A DNA stretch of 64,000 nucleotides. Source: Acidobacteriota bacterium. GTDB taxonomy: Bacteria; Acidobacteriota; Terriglobia; Terriglobales; Acidobacteriaceae. The translations under genes were made by a program, and so were the position numbers. Positions 51,391 to 61,585 of this stretch are shown here, one piece after another (the stretch's first letter is position 1; every line of letters begins with the position of its first letter). The DNA is taken from assembly GCA_021780075.1 (NCBI GenBank), contig JAJXZL010000036.1, positions 146,717-210,716 of the forward strand. Reading direction: 5' to 3'. The notes under the pieces are model-generated. The model was not told the origin of the DNA. It saw only the letters and a program-made list of their open reading frames with translations, and ran no database searches.

Positions 51391-52335
51391 TCACCTGACG
51401 AATGCCTGACTGAGGTTCGATCCGTGAATCATCGTGTGGCAGGCGATACACGGTGTCGAACTCGCCGATCCCTGGCCCATCCCGTGAACCGCGCCTTCAG
51501 CAACGGGGCTGTGGCACTGGTTGCACAACGTGGTAATGCTCGGCATGTTCAGCAGTCGGGCGTTCTGAGAACCGTGCGGCGTATGGCATGCCATGCATCC
51601 CTCTGCCTTGACTGCGGCGTGCTCAAACACGAACGGTCCGCGCGTCTCCATGTGGCACTTGGTGCAGATCATGTTCTGATCAGCCGTGTTTCTCAGGTTG
51701 TTATTCTGGAAGGTTCCGTGAACATCGTGACAGTCGTTGCACTGGATCAGGCCTTCGTTTACCCGGTGGTGAAACGGCATATCGAACGATGGCTTCACGT
51801 CGGTGTGGCACTGATAGCAGAGCTTCGGCTGCGATGCCTTCAGCAGGTGCGCCTGATCTGTACTGGCGTGCACGCTGTGGCAGCCGATGCAACTCACCCC
51901 TCCCTTGGCATGAGGCGAGCGCAGGAAGTCAGGATGCGTGCCCGCGTGGCAGGTCAGGCATTTGGCATCCACGTCCTTTGCCGTAGCCTTGGCGGGATTG
52001 AAGATTTTGCTTGCGTCACCGCCGCCATCCACGTGCGCCTTGCCCGGACCATGACAGCCCTCGCAGGTAACACCGGATTTGCCGTGCATCATGGCAATTT
52101 TGTTGTGCGGATTATTGGCAAACCCCTTTGCCACTTCCTCGTGGCAGGTTGCGCAGGTGTCCTGGCCCACATAGTCGCTGGGGGCCGCTTGTTTGGCCTG
52201 CACATTGGCCTGCTTTGCTCCGCTTGCTGGAGCAGCTATTGCAGTGGCGCAAAGCATGCTCGCGCCCAACAGCAACATCAAACAGACTCGCAGTCCCGGC
52301 AACTTTCCCGGAGCCGCACTTTTTAGCAATCGCAT
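51391..52335 (-). CDS. MtrA/DmsE-like decaheme c-type cytochrome
   Basis: Ten CXXCH motifs (CATCH, CEGCH, CLTCH, CIGCH, CYQCH, CNDCH, CTKCH, CMACH, CNQCH, CIACH), signal peptide. Confidence 0.93.
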   Translation of the reverse strand: MRLLKSAAPGKLPGLRVCLMLLLGASMLCATAIAAPASGAKQANVQAKQAAPSDYVGQDTCATCHEEVAKGFANNPHNKIAMMHGKSGVTCEGCHGPGKAHVDGGGDASKIFNPAKATAKDVDAKCLTCHAGTHPDFLRSPHAKGGVSCIGCHSVHASTDQAHLLKASQPKLCYQCHTDVKPSFDMPFHHRVNEGLIQCNDCHDVHGTFQNNNLRNTADQNMICTKCHMETRGPFVFEHAAVKAEGCMACHTPHGSQNARLLNMPSITTLCNQCHSPVAEGAVHGMGQGSASSTPCIACHTMIHGSNLSQAFVR

Positions 52336-52537
52336 TACTGGCCTTTCACTATGCATCAAATACCACCTCGGTAGCTCTCATCGCAGTCTGCCTAACAGCC
52401 GAACCCTAACTGGGCTTCACATGGCGGCTCTCTAGGGCCAATGCGTCTGCGTAGTTATCGGTTCGCCCGCCTTACAGTGCCGTTGTGCGGAGCATCACCT
52501 CATGCGCAGCATCCTACGACGACGCTTGCAAGAGCAC

Positions 52538-52553
52538 GGTGACGTTCATCACA
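52538..52553. promoter_or_regulatory. CRP-like site GGTGA-CGTTCA-TCACA
   Basis: GTGA-N6-TCAC about 200 bp upstream of decaheme cytochrome start. Confidence 0.5.
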
Positions 52554-53152
52554 CACTGTAAAAACACTGATTTTTGTTGGTGATTTTCAGGCGGAATCGT
52601 GCGCGATCTTTGCTCTAATATCCCGCGAAGTAAAATAGAAAACTGCATATCAGCGCGTATCTTCTCGCAACGCTGATCTCCCGCGAGAGCGCGCAAAACA
52701 GGCCGCTGAGCCAGCTCCGCGCGTAACACTCTAACTACAGTTTTGCCATGACAATCGAGCGCATAGATTCACCCTGCTAGTGCATATCATGCGGCCGGAA
52801 GATACAGGCCGTCTTCCAGAGTCATCGTGGCCAGCAGGAAACATTCTTCATGCGTCGTGTCATCGATTGTGTATGGAGTTAGGACATCGCGGCGCCGGAT
52901 TCAAATCTGGGCCTGTCCGCACTACACGCGTGGATGACGTACCGCACGAAAGTTCGGCCAGAGTGGGGCCCCGCGAATGTGTCTTCGTCCGTGGGACGGG
53001 GCCCATTTCCGTTATCGCTTCGTCCATCGTCGCTGCCAGACGCCCGATATGCATCGCTCCTCGCTCCTCGATATGAGAAGAATTGGCTCCCGTCGGCCAC
53101 TCCCGGGTTGTGTGAACAGGCCCAGGTCAACAGAAAAGGCGAACTAAAGAGA

Positions 53153-53168
53153 CGTGAGGCCCATCACA
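53153..53168. promoter_or_regulatory. CRP-like site CGTGA-GGCCCA-TCACA
   Basis: GTGA-N6-TCAC about 155 bp upstream of Crp/Fnr-family regulator start. Confidence 0.5.
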
Positions 53169-53321
53169 TCTTAGACTGTGGTATTTGCGGGAGACTCTGA
53201 ACAGGCGAAAATCTCTTTCCCGGAGACCGAAGAGTTTTCACCTCGGATGCCACCTCCGAGTCACCGGAAGGAAGCTGAAGGAGTGTGAAGGCCTTTCATC
53301 GGCGGAAGACGGGGCAAGAAG

Positions 53322-54074
53322 ATGGCGAATACTGGGATTTCCGTAGGAATGCAGAGACGGCAGAAGCAGCAGGCAAGGCAGGCACCGGTTGGGTGCGCAG
53401 CCTGCTCCAACCGCCGCCCTGGCTGGTTTTGCTCTCTGGGCAGTGCGGTTCTTGCCGACCTTGAACTCGCCACAAGCACAATCTCTCTGCCGGCGCAGGC
53501 TTCGCTGTTCACGCAGGGCGAGGATGCCCGTTGCCTTTATCTGATATGCAGTGGATATCTCAAGCTCACCGCTGGTCATCCCCAGGATCGCCAGATGATT
53601 GTGCGCGTGGCTGGTCCCGGCTCCATGTTGGGGCTTTATGCCGTTCTGTCCCATGGGGTTTATGAGGTATCTGCAGAATCGCTGACCACCGCTCAACTGC
53701 GACCAGTGGAACGGGACAGGTTTCTCAATTTCCTGCGCAGCCACAAGGAAGCGCAGATGCGCGCCGTGCAGTGCATCTGCCAGGAGTACCGCTTCGCTTT
53801 GCAGGACGCCTGCCGCATCTCGCTGGCGGAAACCGTGGCGGCCCGGCTGGGACGACTGCTGCTCGAACTGGGTCACCAGATTGGAGAGCATCTGAGCGGC
53901 GGCGAGTTCCGCTTTCCGCTGCTGCTGACCCACGAAGAAATGGCGTCCATGGCCTGTACCACGCGCGAAACCGTCACCCGCACCCTCGGCCAGTTCCGCA
54001 AAGAGGGCTGGATCTCGGTGGAGGGATCGGTCATTACCCTGCACCACCCCGACCGGTTGCAGGCCATCGCTTAG
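53322..54074 (+). CDS. Crp/Fnr family transcriptional regulator with N-terminal cysteines
   Basis: VGCAACSNRRPGWFCSL N-terminus; cNMP-like domain; LTHEEMASMACTTRETVTRTLGQFRKEGWI HTH. Confidence 0.92.
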   Translation: MANTGISVGMQRRQKQQARQAPVGCAACSNRRPGWFCSLGSAVLADLELATSTISLPAQASLFTQGEDARCLYLICSGYLKLTAGHPQDRQMIVRVAGPGSMLGLYAVLSHGVYEVSAESLTTAQLRPVERDRFLNFLRSHKEAQMRAVQCICQEYRFALQDACRISLAETVAARLGRLLLELGHQIGEHLSGGEFRFPLLLTHEEMASMACTTRETVTRTLGQFRKEGWISVEGSVITLHHPDRLQAIA

Positions 54075-54181
54075 GGTTGGCTCGCGTGTTTCCCGGCATC
54101 TCCTCCATCTTTTAACGCTCTCTTCCGGCCCCCTCCCTGCGTCCAAGAGATATCATCAAGCTGTAGGAGTTCGTGCCAAGT

Positions 54182-54751
54182 ATGACCCGTTTTGCATTTT
54201 GGCTTTCTGCATTATTTTTTTCCTGCGCTGCGTTTGCCCAGAATCCCGCACCGGCTTCGGCTCCCATCGAGCCGGCGGTGACCTCTGCCATCACCCCTGA
54301 GGTCGCTACGTTCCAGAAGATCGAGGACACATGGTCTAGCGCGGTAAACATGCACGACCAGTACAGTCTGGAACTGGTGCTTTCGCCCCTGTTTGTGGAC
54401 GTCTCCGCAGCGGGCGACATCACCACCCGCAATCAGCAGTTGGCAAATCTGATTTCCGGCGACGACAAGGTCATCCACCTGGAACAGCGCGTGATTACCG
54501 TGCGCATGCTGGGCGATATCGCCGTGGCCAACGGAACGTACACGCTGCATCACAAGGCAGGCTCCGGGCAAGTAGATGAAAAAGGGGTTTTTACGCACGT
54601 CTTTGAGCGCATGCGCGGCGGCTGGTTGTGCATCAACTCGCAGCGCACTCTGCTGCCGGACGACCCGAAAGTCAAGGCCAAGAAGCAATCCGGATCCGAT
54701 CTGCCCTTCCACATCCCCCTGTTTTCAAGAAGCGACAAGAAAGACCAGTAG
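54182..54751 (+). CDS. Secreted SnoaL/NTF2-like (DUF4440-type) protein
   Basis: Signal peptide; FQKIEDTWSSAVNMHDQYSLELVLSPLFVDVSAAGDI. Confidence 0.65.
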   Translation: MTRFAFWLSALFFSCAAFAQNPAPASAPIEPAVTSAITPEVATFQKIEDTWSSAVNMHDQYSLELVLSPLFVDVSAAGDITTRNQQLANLISGDDKVIHLEQRVITVRMLGDIAVANGTYTLHHKAGSGQVDEKGVFTHVFERMRGGWLCINSQRTLLPDDPKVKAKKQSGSDLPFHIPLFSRSDKKDQ

Positions 54752-54777
54752 CGCTGGCTGCGGCGGAAATGCCCAGG

Positions 54778-56817
54778 CTAGCCCGCCCGTCGCGCGCCCT
54801 GCACCCGAATTGACACATGCACCAGGCTCAGAGCGGCTGGCGTGACGCCGGGAATCCGGCTGGCCTGCCCGATGGTGACCGGGCGCACCCGCTCAAGGGT
54901 TTCGCGCATCTCGCGCGAAAGGCCGCTGATGGCGCCATACTCGATCCACTCCGGAATAGCCACCGCCTCGGCGGCCTTCAGCTTTTCAATCGACTTCCTC
55001 TGCTGCTCCAGATAGCCGGCAAATTTAATTTCCGTTTCCACGGCGCGCGCCTCATTGCGATGCGCCGCAGGCAGCGAACCGCCGTGTTCGACGGCAGAGG
55101 CCATCTCTGCCAGCAAAGGTTCGGTGGCGAGCGCTTCGCGCATGGCCGTAAGCACGGGCTCAATGGACACTTCAGGACGCTTGAGTAACTGCGCCCATGT
55201 CAGCCCAGCGGTTGCAGTCAGCGCGCCGAATCCAGCCGCTGCCAGCCGGTCGCCATCCACTTTGCCCGTGGCCAGCAGGCGGTCCAGCGCCGCCAGCCGT
55301 GCCTGCTTCTGCTCGTACCCGGCCCAGGCCTCGTCGCCGATGAGCCCCAGGCGCCGCCCATGCGGCGTCAGCCGCCGGTCGGCGTTGTCGATGCGCAGGT
55401 GCAGCCGGAACTCCGCGCGCGAGGTGAACATGCGATACGGCTCGTTGGTGCCCTTGGAGATCAGATCATCGATCAGGATTCCGGTATAGCCTTCCGTGCG
55501 GTCCATGGTGAAGGGTGGCTGACCCTTGAGCCACAGGGCGGCGTTGATGCCCGCCATGATGCCCTGGCAGGCGGCTTCTTCATACCCGCTCGTCCCGTTG
55601 ATCTGCCCGGCTAGGTACAGGCCCTCCATGCTCTTCACGCGCAGGGTGCGGTCCAGCTCGGTCGCGTCCACGCTGTCGTACTCGATGGCGTAGCCGGGGC
55701 GCAGCATCTCGGCATTCTCCAGCCCGGGAATCGAGTGCACAATCTGCCACTGCACCTCCATCGGCAGCGAGGTGGACATGCCGTTGACGTAGACCTCGTG
55801 CGTATTCAGCCCTTCCGGTTCCAGGAAGAACTGGTGCTGGGTCTTGTCAGGGAACTTGACGATCTTGTCCTCAATGGACGGGCAATAGCGTGGCCCGATG
55901 CCCTCGATGCGCCCCGAGTACATCGCCGACCTATGCACATTCTCGCGAATCAGGCGCAGCGTCTCCGGCGTGGTAAAGGCGATGTGGCAGCTTACCTGCG
56001 GCTGCACAATCTTCTTCGTTCTAAAGCTGAAGGGCGTGGGGTCCGCGTCGCCCGGCTGCTCCTCGAATGCCTCCCAGCGGATCGTCCTGCCGTCGAGCCG
56101 CGGCGGCGTTCCGGTCTTCAGTCTGCACGTCCGAAGCCCCAGCGCTCGCAGCGCCTCGCCCAGCAGGACGCTGGCTGGTTCGCCGCTGCGGCCGGCAGGA
56201 TAGCGCTCCTCGCCGCAGTGAATCAGCCCGTTCAAAAATGTTCCCGTGGTGATGATGGTCGCCCCAGCCATGAGGCGGCGGCCATCGCGCAGCTTCAGGC
56301 CAAGGACGCGGCGGCGCAGGCGCATGGGGCGCGGAAGATCGTTGGCGAGACTGTCGGGCCAATTCCCTTCCGCAGTTTCAGAATCGAGAGCCGGGACATC
56401 AGGACTTCCAGAGAGACCAGCGTCTTCAAAAACGAGATCGACCACCTCGGCCTGGCGGATGTGCAGGTCTTTCTGCGCCTCAAGCACCTCACGCATCTTT
56501 ACGCGATAAAGCTGCTTGTCGCACTGCGCCCGCGGACTCCACACCGCTGGCCCGCGCGACGTATTCAGCAGGCGGAACTGGATGCCCACGGCATCGGCCA
56601 CTTCGCCCATCACGCCGCCCAGCGCGTCCACCTCGCGCACCAGGTGCCCCTTGGCCACGCCGCCGATGGCCGGATTGCAGCTCATCTGGGCAATCAGGTC
56701 CAGATTCATCGTGATCAGCGCGGTCTTCAGCCCCATGCGCGCCGCGGCCATCGCCGCCTCACAGCCGGCGTGGCCCGCGCCCACCACGGCGACGTCATAT
56801 TGTTCGGTAAATGCCAT
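54778..56817 (-). CDS. mnmG: tRNA uridine-5-carboxymethylaminomethyl modification enzyme MnmG
   Basis: [62 protein letters not shown]. Confidence 0.97.
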   Translation of the reverse strand: MAFTEQYDVAVVGAGHAGCEAAMAAARMGLKTALITMNLDLIAQMSCNPAIGGVAKGHLVREVDALGGVMGEVADAVGIQFRLLNTSRGPAVWSPRAQCDKQLYRVKMREVLEAQKDLHIRQAEVVDLVFEDAGLSGSPDVPALDSETAEGNWPDSLANDLPRPMRLRRRVLGLKLRDGRRLMAGATIITTGTFLNGLIHCGEERYPAGRSGEPASVLLGEALRALGLRTCRLKTGTPPRLDGRTIRWEAFEEQPGDADPTPFSFRTKKIVQPQVSCHIAFTTPETLRLIRENVHRSAMYSGRIEGIGPRYCPSIEDKIVKFPDKTQHQFFLEPEGLNTHEVYVNGMSTSLPMEVQWQIVHSIPGLENAEMLRPGYAIEYDSVDATELDRTLRVKSMEGLYLAGQINGTSGYEEAACQGIMAGINAALWLKGQPPFTMDRTEGYTGILIDDLISKGTNEPYRMFTSRAEFRLHLRIDNADRRLTPHGRRLGLIGDEAWAGYEQKQARLAALDRLLATGKVDGDRLAAAGFGALTATAGLTWAQLLKRPEVSIEPVLTAMREALATEPLLAEMASAVEHGGSLPAAHRNEARAVETEIKFAGYLEQQRKSIEKLKAAEAVAIPEWIEYGAISGLSREMRETLERVRPVTIGQASRIPGVTPAALSLVHVSIRVQGARRAG

Positions 56818-56949
56818 TCTTCTCTATTCTACGGATTGTGCGCTTCGACCGCACCCGGAACCCGCCCAGATAACCGCGAAGGCTATTCGCCGGTGCTACG
56901 ATGCCCACAACGCACGCCGTTCCGTCCAACCCTCAGGAGGAATCGCCGC

Positions 56950-57252
56950 ATGGGCCTATCAAATTTCCCCACCCAGCCGGAGGCAGGTCCCGCCAATGCC
57001 ACGCCATCCGCGCAGTCGCCCGAAGAGCTGAAGGAAGAAAGCCGCAAGATTCGCCGCCTGCAGATCATGATGAACATGGTGATGCAGGTCATCGCGCAAG
57101 ACCTCACTCTACCCGTGGAGGAAGCCTCAGAGATGGTGGCCGACACGCGCCGCGCAGCGCTGGCCATGTTTCCTGACAAGGAGCTGGCCTTCAACCTGAT
57201 CTACTGGCCGCGCCTGCAGCGGCTCATGCGCGAGCGCTACCGCATGCAGTAA
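56950..57252 (+). CDS. Hypothetical protein (100 aa)
   Basis: MGLSNFPTQPEAGPANATPSAQSPEELKEESRKIRRLQIMMNMVMQVIAQD. Confidence 0.65.
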   Translation: MGLSNFPTQPEAGPANATPSAQSPEELKEESRKIRRLQIMMNMVMQVIAQDLTLPVEEASEMVADTRRAALAMFPDKELAFNLIYWPRLQRLMRERYRMQ

Positions 57253-57440
57253 AGCCGCTGATGCTGCAGCTCACGTCGTGGATGAGATGGCCGAACCATA
57301 AAAGGCGAACGGCGCCCCGCCGGTCTTCGCTGGACGAAGGCTGGCGTGGATGCTCCTTGTGAACTCTACAGAAATCGCATCCGGGCGCCTATCGCTGTTG
57401 TTTTGAGGCTGTATTACGAAAGGGGACTCCCGCCCATACG

Positions 57441-57947
57441 CTACTTCACTTGCTCCTCGGTATGCTCGGCAGCCTTCTGGCCCTTCTTTTGCAGTCGCCC
57501 CTCTTCGCGGGACACATCTGCTACAGCTACGCCGTCCTTTGTGCCCACCTGATAAATGCGCGCGAGAAACTCCTTACTTCCATACCGGTTAAAAATCAAC
57601 TCGGAATGCCGGGGAGTGTGCGAGTCTTCTGATTCTCTGACTAGAAATTCCGTGGAGGTACGGCCGTCGGCGCTGGTCGCTCTCATGAATTCCAGATTGG
57701 AATCCGACAGCATGCGGAAGATATAGCGTCCCGGCGGCAAGGTGGTGTTGCCCAGGATAAAAGAGTGGTGAACATTCGCTTCGATCTGGTCCGTGATTTG
57801 GGCCTGCGCGGTGGAAGCAGCGAAGACCAGCAGCAACAAGACAAACACGGACGAGGAAAAAACAGCAATTCGACGCATTGCAAACCCTCCTGCCCCTTGC
57901 GATGCTGTCCTGCAAACGCGGGTTGCCGGGCTTGGCGCTGGATTCAC
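57441..57947 (-). CDS. Small secreted hypothetical protein, same family as 28046-28477
   Basis: Signal peptide AASTAQAQ; VHHSFILGNTTLPPGRYIFRML. Confidence 0.7.
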   Translation of the reverse strand: MNPAPSPATRVCRTASQGAGGFAMRRIAVFSSSVFVLLLLVFAASTAQAQITDQIEANVHHSFILGNTTLPPGRYIFRMLSDSNLEFMRATSADGRTSTEFLVRESEDSHTPRHSELIFNRYGSKEFLARIYQVGTKDGVAVADVSREEGRLQKKGQKAAEHTEEQVK

Positions 57948-58012
57948 TGGCAGCGTGCAGGGATACCCGCCTGCTGGACGGCAACGGCTGTCGCAGCGAA
58001 AAGGCGCGGTCG

Positions 58013-58783
58013 TTACTTGTTCTCGTTGCCCGTCAGGCGGAAGGTGATGGTTCCCCAGAAGAGCCGCGCGCGCATCTGCACGGGCAGGTGGCGGTCATCG
58101 TCGGTATACCAGATCCAGATGTTGCCGCGGTTCTTGACCACGCCGGCCGCTGCCGTGGGCTGCACCCGAATGGTCTTGAAGGTGCCCAGCGGCGTCTTGA
58201 TCTCTTCGCGGCCTTCCACCTTGATGGTCACCGGCACGTTGTGCATGGCATCCACCAGCGGAATCATGAAGCTCTGCCCCAGCTCGAGCGGCTGAGACGC
58301 GGTGTAAAACACGCCCGTCAGCAGGTCTGTCATGCAGCCGGGGATGGCCGACTCCACATGCTTGCTTTGCCCGGTGACAAGGTTCTTCTCGTCGAGGATG
58401 GATTTGGACTGCGGGTAAACCATCTGCAGCGTGGAGTTCACCTGCCGGCGACCCTCCACCGTCTGCTTGCTGAACTCGTAGGTGCAGCCCCTGGCGCGGT
58501 CAATGTTCGACTGGAAATGGTCGCTGACGTGGAACAGCAGGTTGATCGCCCCGATCGTGTCTGCGCTGGCCGTGATGCGCTCGCGGTCGCCCACCTGCTC
58601 AAAGTGCACCACGGCGATTCCAGCAGGAAACACGCGCCAGTCCACGGAGTAGGTAAGCGTCTGCTTCTGGGGAAAGTTGAAGCCGGGGCGCGGGGGCGCA
58701 AGCTGCGGAAACTGTTGCGCCTGAGCCACGGCGGCAAGAGCGAGGGCGCAAAAAAACATCTTCACCGTCGTGCGCTTCTTCAC
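58013..58783 (-). CDS. DUF3108 domain-containing protein
   Basis: LTYSVDWRVFPAGIAVVHFE...IKTPLGTFKTIRVQPTAAAGVVKNRGNIWIWYTDDDRHLPVQM. Confidence 0.85.
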   Translation of the reverse strand: MKKRTTVKMFFCALALAAVAQAQQFPQLAPPRPGFNFPQKQTLTYSVDWRVFPAGIAVVHFEQVGDRERITASADTIGAINLLFHVSDHFQSNIDRARGCTYEFSKQTVEGRRQVNSTLQMVYPQSKSILDEKNLVTGQSKHVESAIPGCMTDLLTGVFYTASQPLELGQSFMIPLVDAMHNVPVTIKVEGREEIKTPLGTFKTIRVQPTAAAGVVKNRGNIWIWYTDDDRHLPVQMRARLFWGTITFRLTGNENK

Positions 58784-58832
58784 CGTGTGGCCTGGCTCCT
58801 TTTATTTCTTAACGATTGGGGTGCTGGAACGC

Positions 58833-59495
58833 TCAGCGCGGCCCATGCACAAGTGCGTTCAGAGCCGGCCGCAGTAAGAGCAGGCAGAGATAGAGCAGCG
58901 CGGCTCCTATAAGAGCATTGTACTCGCGGTGCCTGAGGTAAAGCGCCGGCGCAAAGCTGCCCGAGGCGCTTTCTTCACCGGCGCCCGGTTCGCGGCCAGC
59001 GCCGGCGGGCGGGCGGGCCGCCGTCAGCCGCGGAATCAGTCTTGGCACCCGCTTGCAATACGCGTCGAAATCAGGGAACGTCGCCCGCAAAAAGCGCTCC
59101 TCTGAAGCGATCACCGGCACATAAATCATCAGGAACCCCACGGCCAGCACCAGCGCCACGGGCCAACTGCGCAGCGCCACGGCAAAACCCGCAGCCATGA
59201 GCATCGAGCCCAGATAGAGCGGATTGCGCGTGTGAGCGTAGGGGCCGGTCTGCGTCAGCTCGCGGTTTTTCTTCACGTAGCCGGCGGCGTAGCCCCTCAA
59301 CCACAGGCCCGGCAACACAAGCGCCAGGCTCCAGGCCACCGCGGCAGGCCGGGGAGCGCGGCGCCACAGCTCAAAAATGTACAGCGCGGCCGTAAGAAAC
59401 CCGAGCGGCACGCGAATGCGCCGGGCAACACGCTGCCAGCGCGCGATCCAGTCCATCGACTGGCCTTCGGGGGACGGGTTTTCCGGATGATTCAT
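58833..59495 (-). CDS. Isoprenylcysteine carboxyl methyltransferase family membrane protein
   Basis: LTQTGPYAHTRNPLYLGSMLMAAGFAV motif. Confidence 0.85.
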   Translation of the reverse strand: MNHPENPSPEGQSMDWIARWQRVARRIRVPLGFLTAALYIFELWRRAPRPAAVAWSLALVLPGLWLRGYAAGYVKKNRELTQTGPYAHTRNPLYLGSMLMAAGFAVALRSWPVALVLAVGFLMIYVPVIASEERFLRATFPDFDAYCKRVPRLIPRLTAARPPAGAGREPGAGEESASGSFAPALYLRHREYNALIGAALLYLCLLLLRPALNALVHGPR

Positions 59496-60571
59496 GGGGC
59501 CGTATCAGAATAAAGCAGTTCATCGGCGGCTCGCAGCACGTCTTCCGGCTGGATGGTCAGCAGTCCGGCTTCAGGCGCTTCGTAGCGCGTGTGGTCGCGG
59601 CGGCTTTTGGGGCTGCGCAGCACCTTGAACCGGGTTCCGAACGGCCCATTGCGGCTGGGGTCCGTGGGCCCGTAAATGCCTACCACCGGGCGGCCAAGGG
59701 CGCAGGCCAGGTGCAGCGGGCCGGTGTCTCCTGCAATCGCCAGCCGGATGCGCCGGGTAAGCGCGATCAACTGGTTCAGGTTGCCCACAAGTGGAGTGAC
59801 CGCTCCGCCGGTTTGCTTTACCATCGCGTCGGCCAGCGGCTCCTCGCCCGGGCCGGCGTTCACCAGCACGCGGCATCCGCGCTCGATAAGTCCCTGGGCT
59901 ACTGCGGCGTAGCGCTCCACCGGCCAGCGCTTGGCGCCCCATCCCGCACCGGGATTGATGAGCACGGCGGGCTGTGTTGCGGCTGGAAAAAGAAGCGTAT
60001 CGGCCCATGCCTCTGAGGCGGGATCCACGGGCAGCCAGGGTTGCTCGGGCTTCAGCTCGTCCCCGGCAATGGCCTCGGCCAGTTCAACATCCTGTTCGAT
60101 GACGTGCGCGCCCTGGGTGACCACCCTCTCCGTGAAGAACAGGCGTGCTGCCCGCTCGCGGGGCTTATCCTCTCCGATGACGCGGCGGCATCCGGCCATC
60201 CGGCCGATCATGGCCGAGCGCAGAGCTCCCTGCAGGTCAATCACGGTATCGTAATCGCCAGCCCGCAGCGAGTGCCGCAAGGCGGCAATCACATCGCGCG
60301 TGTGGCTGGCCAGCAGATTGCGCCGCCAGTCCTTGGTGGCTGCCAGATGAAGCTGGTCCACGAGCGGCTGAAGGGGAGCGGGTTGGCCGGTGTCGCGCCT
60401 GGTGCTGCCGGGGGCGGCCAGAAGCGCATGCCAGCGCGGCTCCACCACCCAGTCAATTACCCATTCGGGATGCGCCTTGCGCAGCGCCGTCACCGCAGGC
60501 AGCGCATGCAGGATGTCGCCCATGGCTCCCAGGCGCACCACAAGCAAGCGAAACTTGGACCGCGTGTGCAA
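59492..60571 (-). CDS. waaC-like: Glycosyltransferase family 9 (lipopolysaccharide heptosyltransferase I-like)
   Basis: LLVVRLGAMGDILHALPAVTALRKAHPEWVIDWVVEPRW; LAIAGDTGPLHLACALGRPVVGIYGPTDPSRNGPFG. Confidence 0.88.
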   Translation of the reverse strand: MHTRSKFRLLVVRLGAMGDILHALPAVTALRKAHPEWVIDWVVEPRWHALLAAPGSTRRDTGQPAPLQPLVDQLHLAATKDWRRNLLASHTRDVIAALRHSLRAGDYDTVIDLQGALRSAMIGRMAGCRRVIGEDKPRERAARLFFTERVVTQGAHVIEQDVELAEAIAGDELKPEQPWLPVDPASEAWADTLLFPAATQPAVLINPGAGWGAKRWPVERYAAVAQGLIERGCRVLVNAGPGEEPLADAMVKQTGGAVTPLVGNLNQLIALTRRIRLAIAGDTGPLHLACALGRPVVGIYGPTDPSRNGPFGTRFKVLRSPKSRRDHTRYEAPEAGLLTIQPEDVLRAADELLYSDTAP

Positions 60572-60595
60572 GCTCTGATTTTCTCACAGCGGCAG

Positions 60596-61585
60596 TTAGG
60601 CCGGACCGGTCTTGAGCCGTGCCATCAGCCAGCCCAGCGCAGCTGCCTCATCCTCGATTTCGATGCGCAGCTGCGCGGTTTTCAGCGGCACGGAAGCCGG
60701 AAACGCTGCCGTCAAGGCGGCCAGCCGAATGTAATCCTTCTCCGTGGTCAGGAAGGCACCGGCTCGAACAGCACGGGCGGCGTCCACCACTTGCTGCAAA
60801 TCGTCGCGGGTGTAGTGGTGGTGATCATTAAAGACGATGCGGGTGGCCACATGCAGACCAGCAGACGCGAGCCCCCGAAAGAACTGCTCCGGGCGTGCAA
60901 TGCCGCAGAAGGCCGCCACCGGGCCATCGATCGCCGGAACTTCCATATGCCTGCGCAGCCGCCAGACCGGACCCTGCCACCCCCACGCGCGCAGAGCCTC
61001 TTCCAGCACCGGGTCATCTGCCGGTATGCCGATCACATCTGCCCGCTTTGCCGCCTGCAAGGCCTCGCGCAGGTTGCCTGCGGGCAGCAGGTCGTCCAGC
61101 CAGTCCTCCCGATTCAGCAGCAGGATGTCCGCGTCGCGATGGAGCTGGCGATGCTGAAAACCGTCGTCCAGCAGATGAACCTTCTGCCGGTTATCGTCTC
61201 CGCTCCGTTCCGCCTCCGCCAGCACGCCGGCGTCATAGCGCTCCTCGGCAACAAACACCGGCACGCCCGCCTCACGCGCAATCACCAGAGGCTCATCGCC
61301 AAACGATTCTGCCGTCCCGGACGGGTTAACCCTCTCCGCCGCATTGCTCTGGCGGCCATAGCCGCGCGACAGCACGTCTACATGAAAGCCCTCGCCGCCA
61401 AGCAGTCGCGCCAGTTCGATGGCCAGCGGCGTCTTGCCCGCTCCTCCCGTTGAAAGATTGCCGATGCTCACGACGGGCCAGCCCAGACGCCGAACCGCCT
61501 TCCAGCCTCGCTCGATGCTCAGGTTGTTCACTGCCACCCCCGCCGCATACAGCGGCACCAGCGGGGCAAACCAGGGGCGCTTCAT
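60596..61585 (-). CDS. lpxK: Tetraacyldisaccharide 4'-kinase
   Basis: PVVSIGNLSTGGAGKTPLAIELARLLGGEGFHVDVLSRGYGR; LLDDGFQHRQLHRDADILLLN. Confidence 0.95.
   Translation of the reverse strand: MKRPWFAPLVPLYAAGVAVNNLSIERGWKAVRRLGWPVVSIGNLSTGGAGKTPLAIELARLLGGEGFHVDVLSRGYGRQSNAAERVNPSGTAESFGDEPLVIAREAGVPVFVAEERYDAGVLAEAERSGDDNRQKVHLLDDGFQHRQLHRDADILLLNREDWLDDLLPAGNLREALQAAKRADVIGIPADDPVLEEALRAWGWQGPVWRLRRHMEVPAIDGPVAAFCGIARPEQFFRGLASAGLHVATRIVFNDHHHYTRDDLQQVVDAARAVRAGAFLTTEKDYIRLAALTAAFPASVPLKTAQLRIEIEDEAAALGWLMARLKTGPA

Noticed and set aside
55735-56949. N-terminal extension of ORF 55735-57252
   Set aside because: Overlaps mnmG on the opposite strand; the real gene probably starts at 56950 with good context
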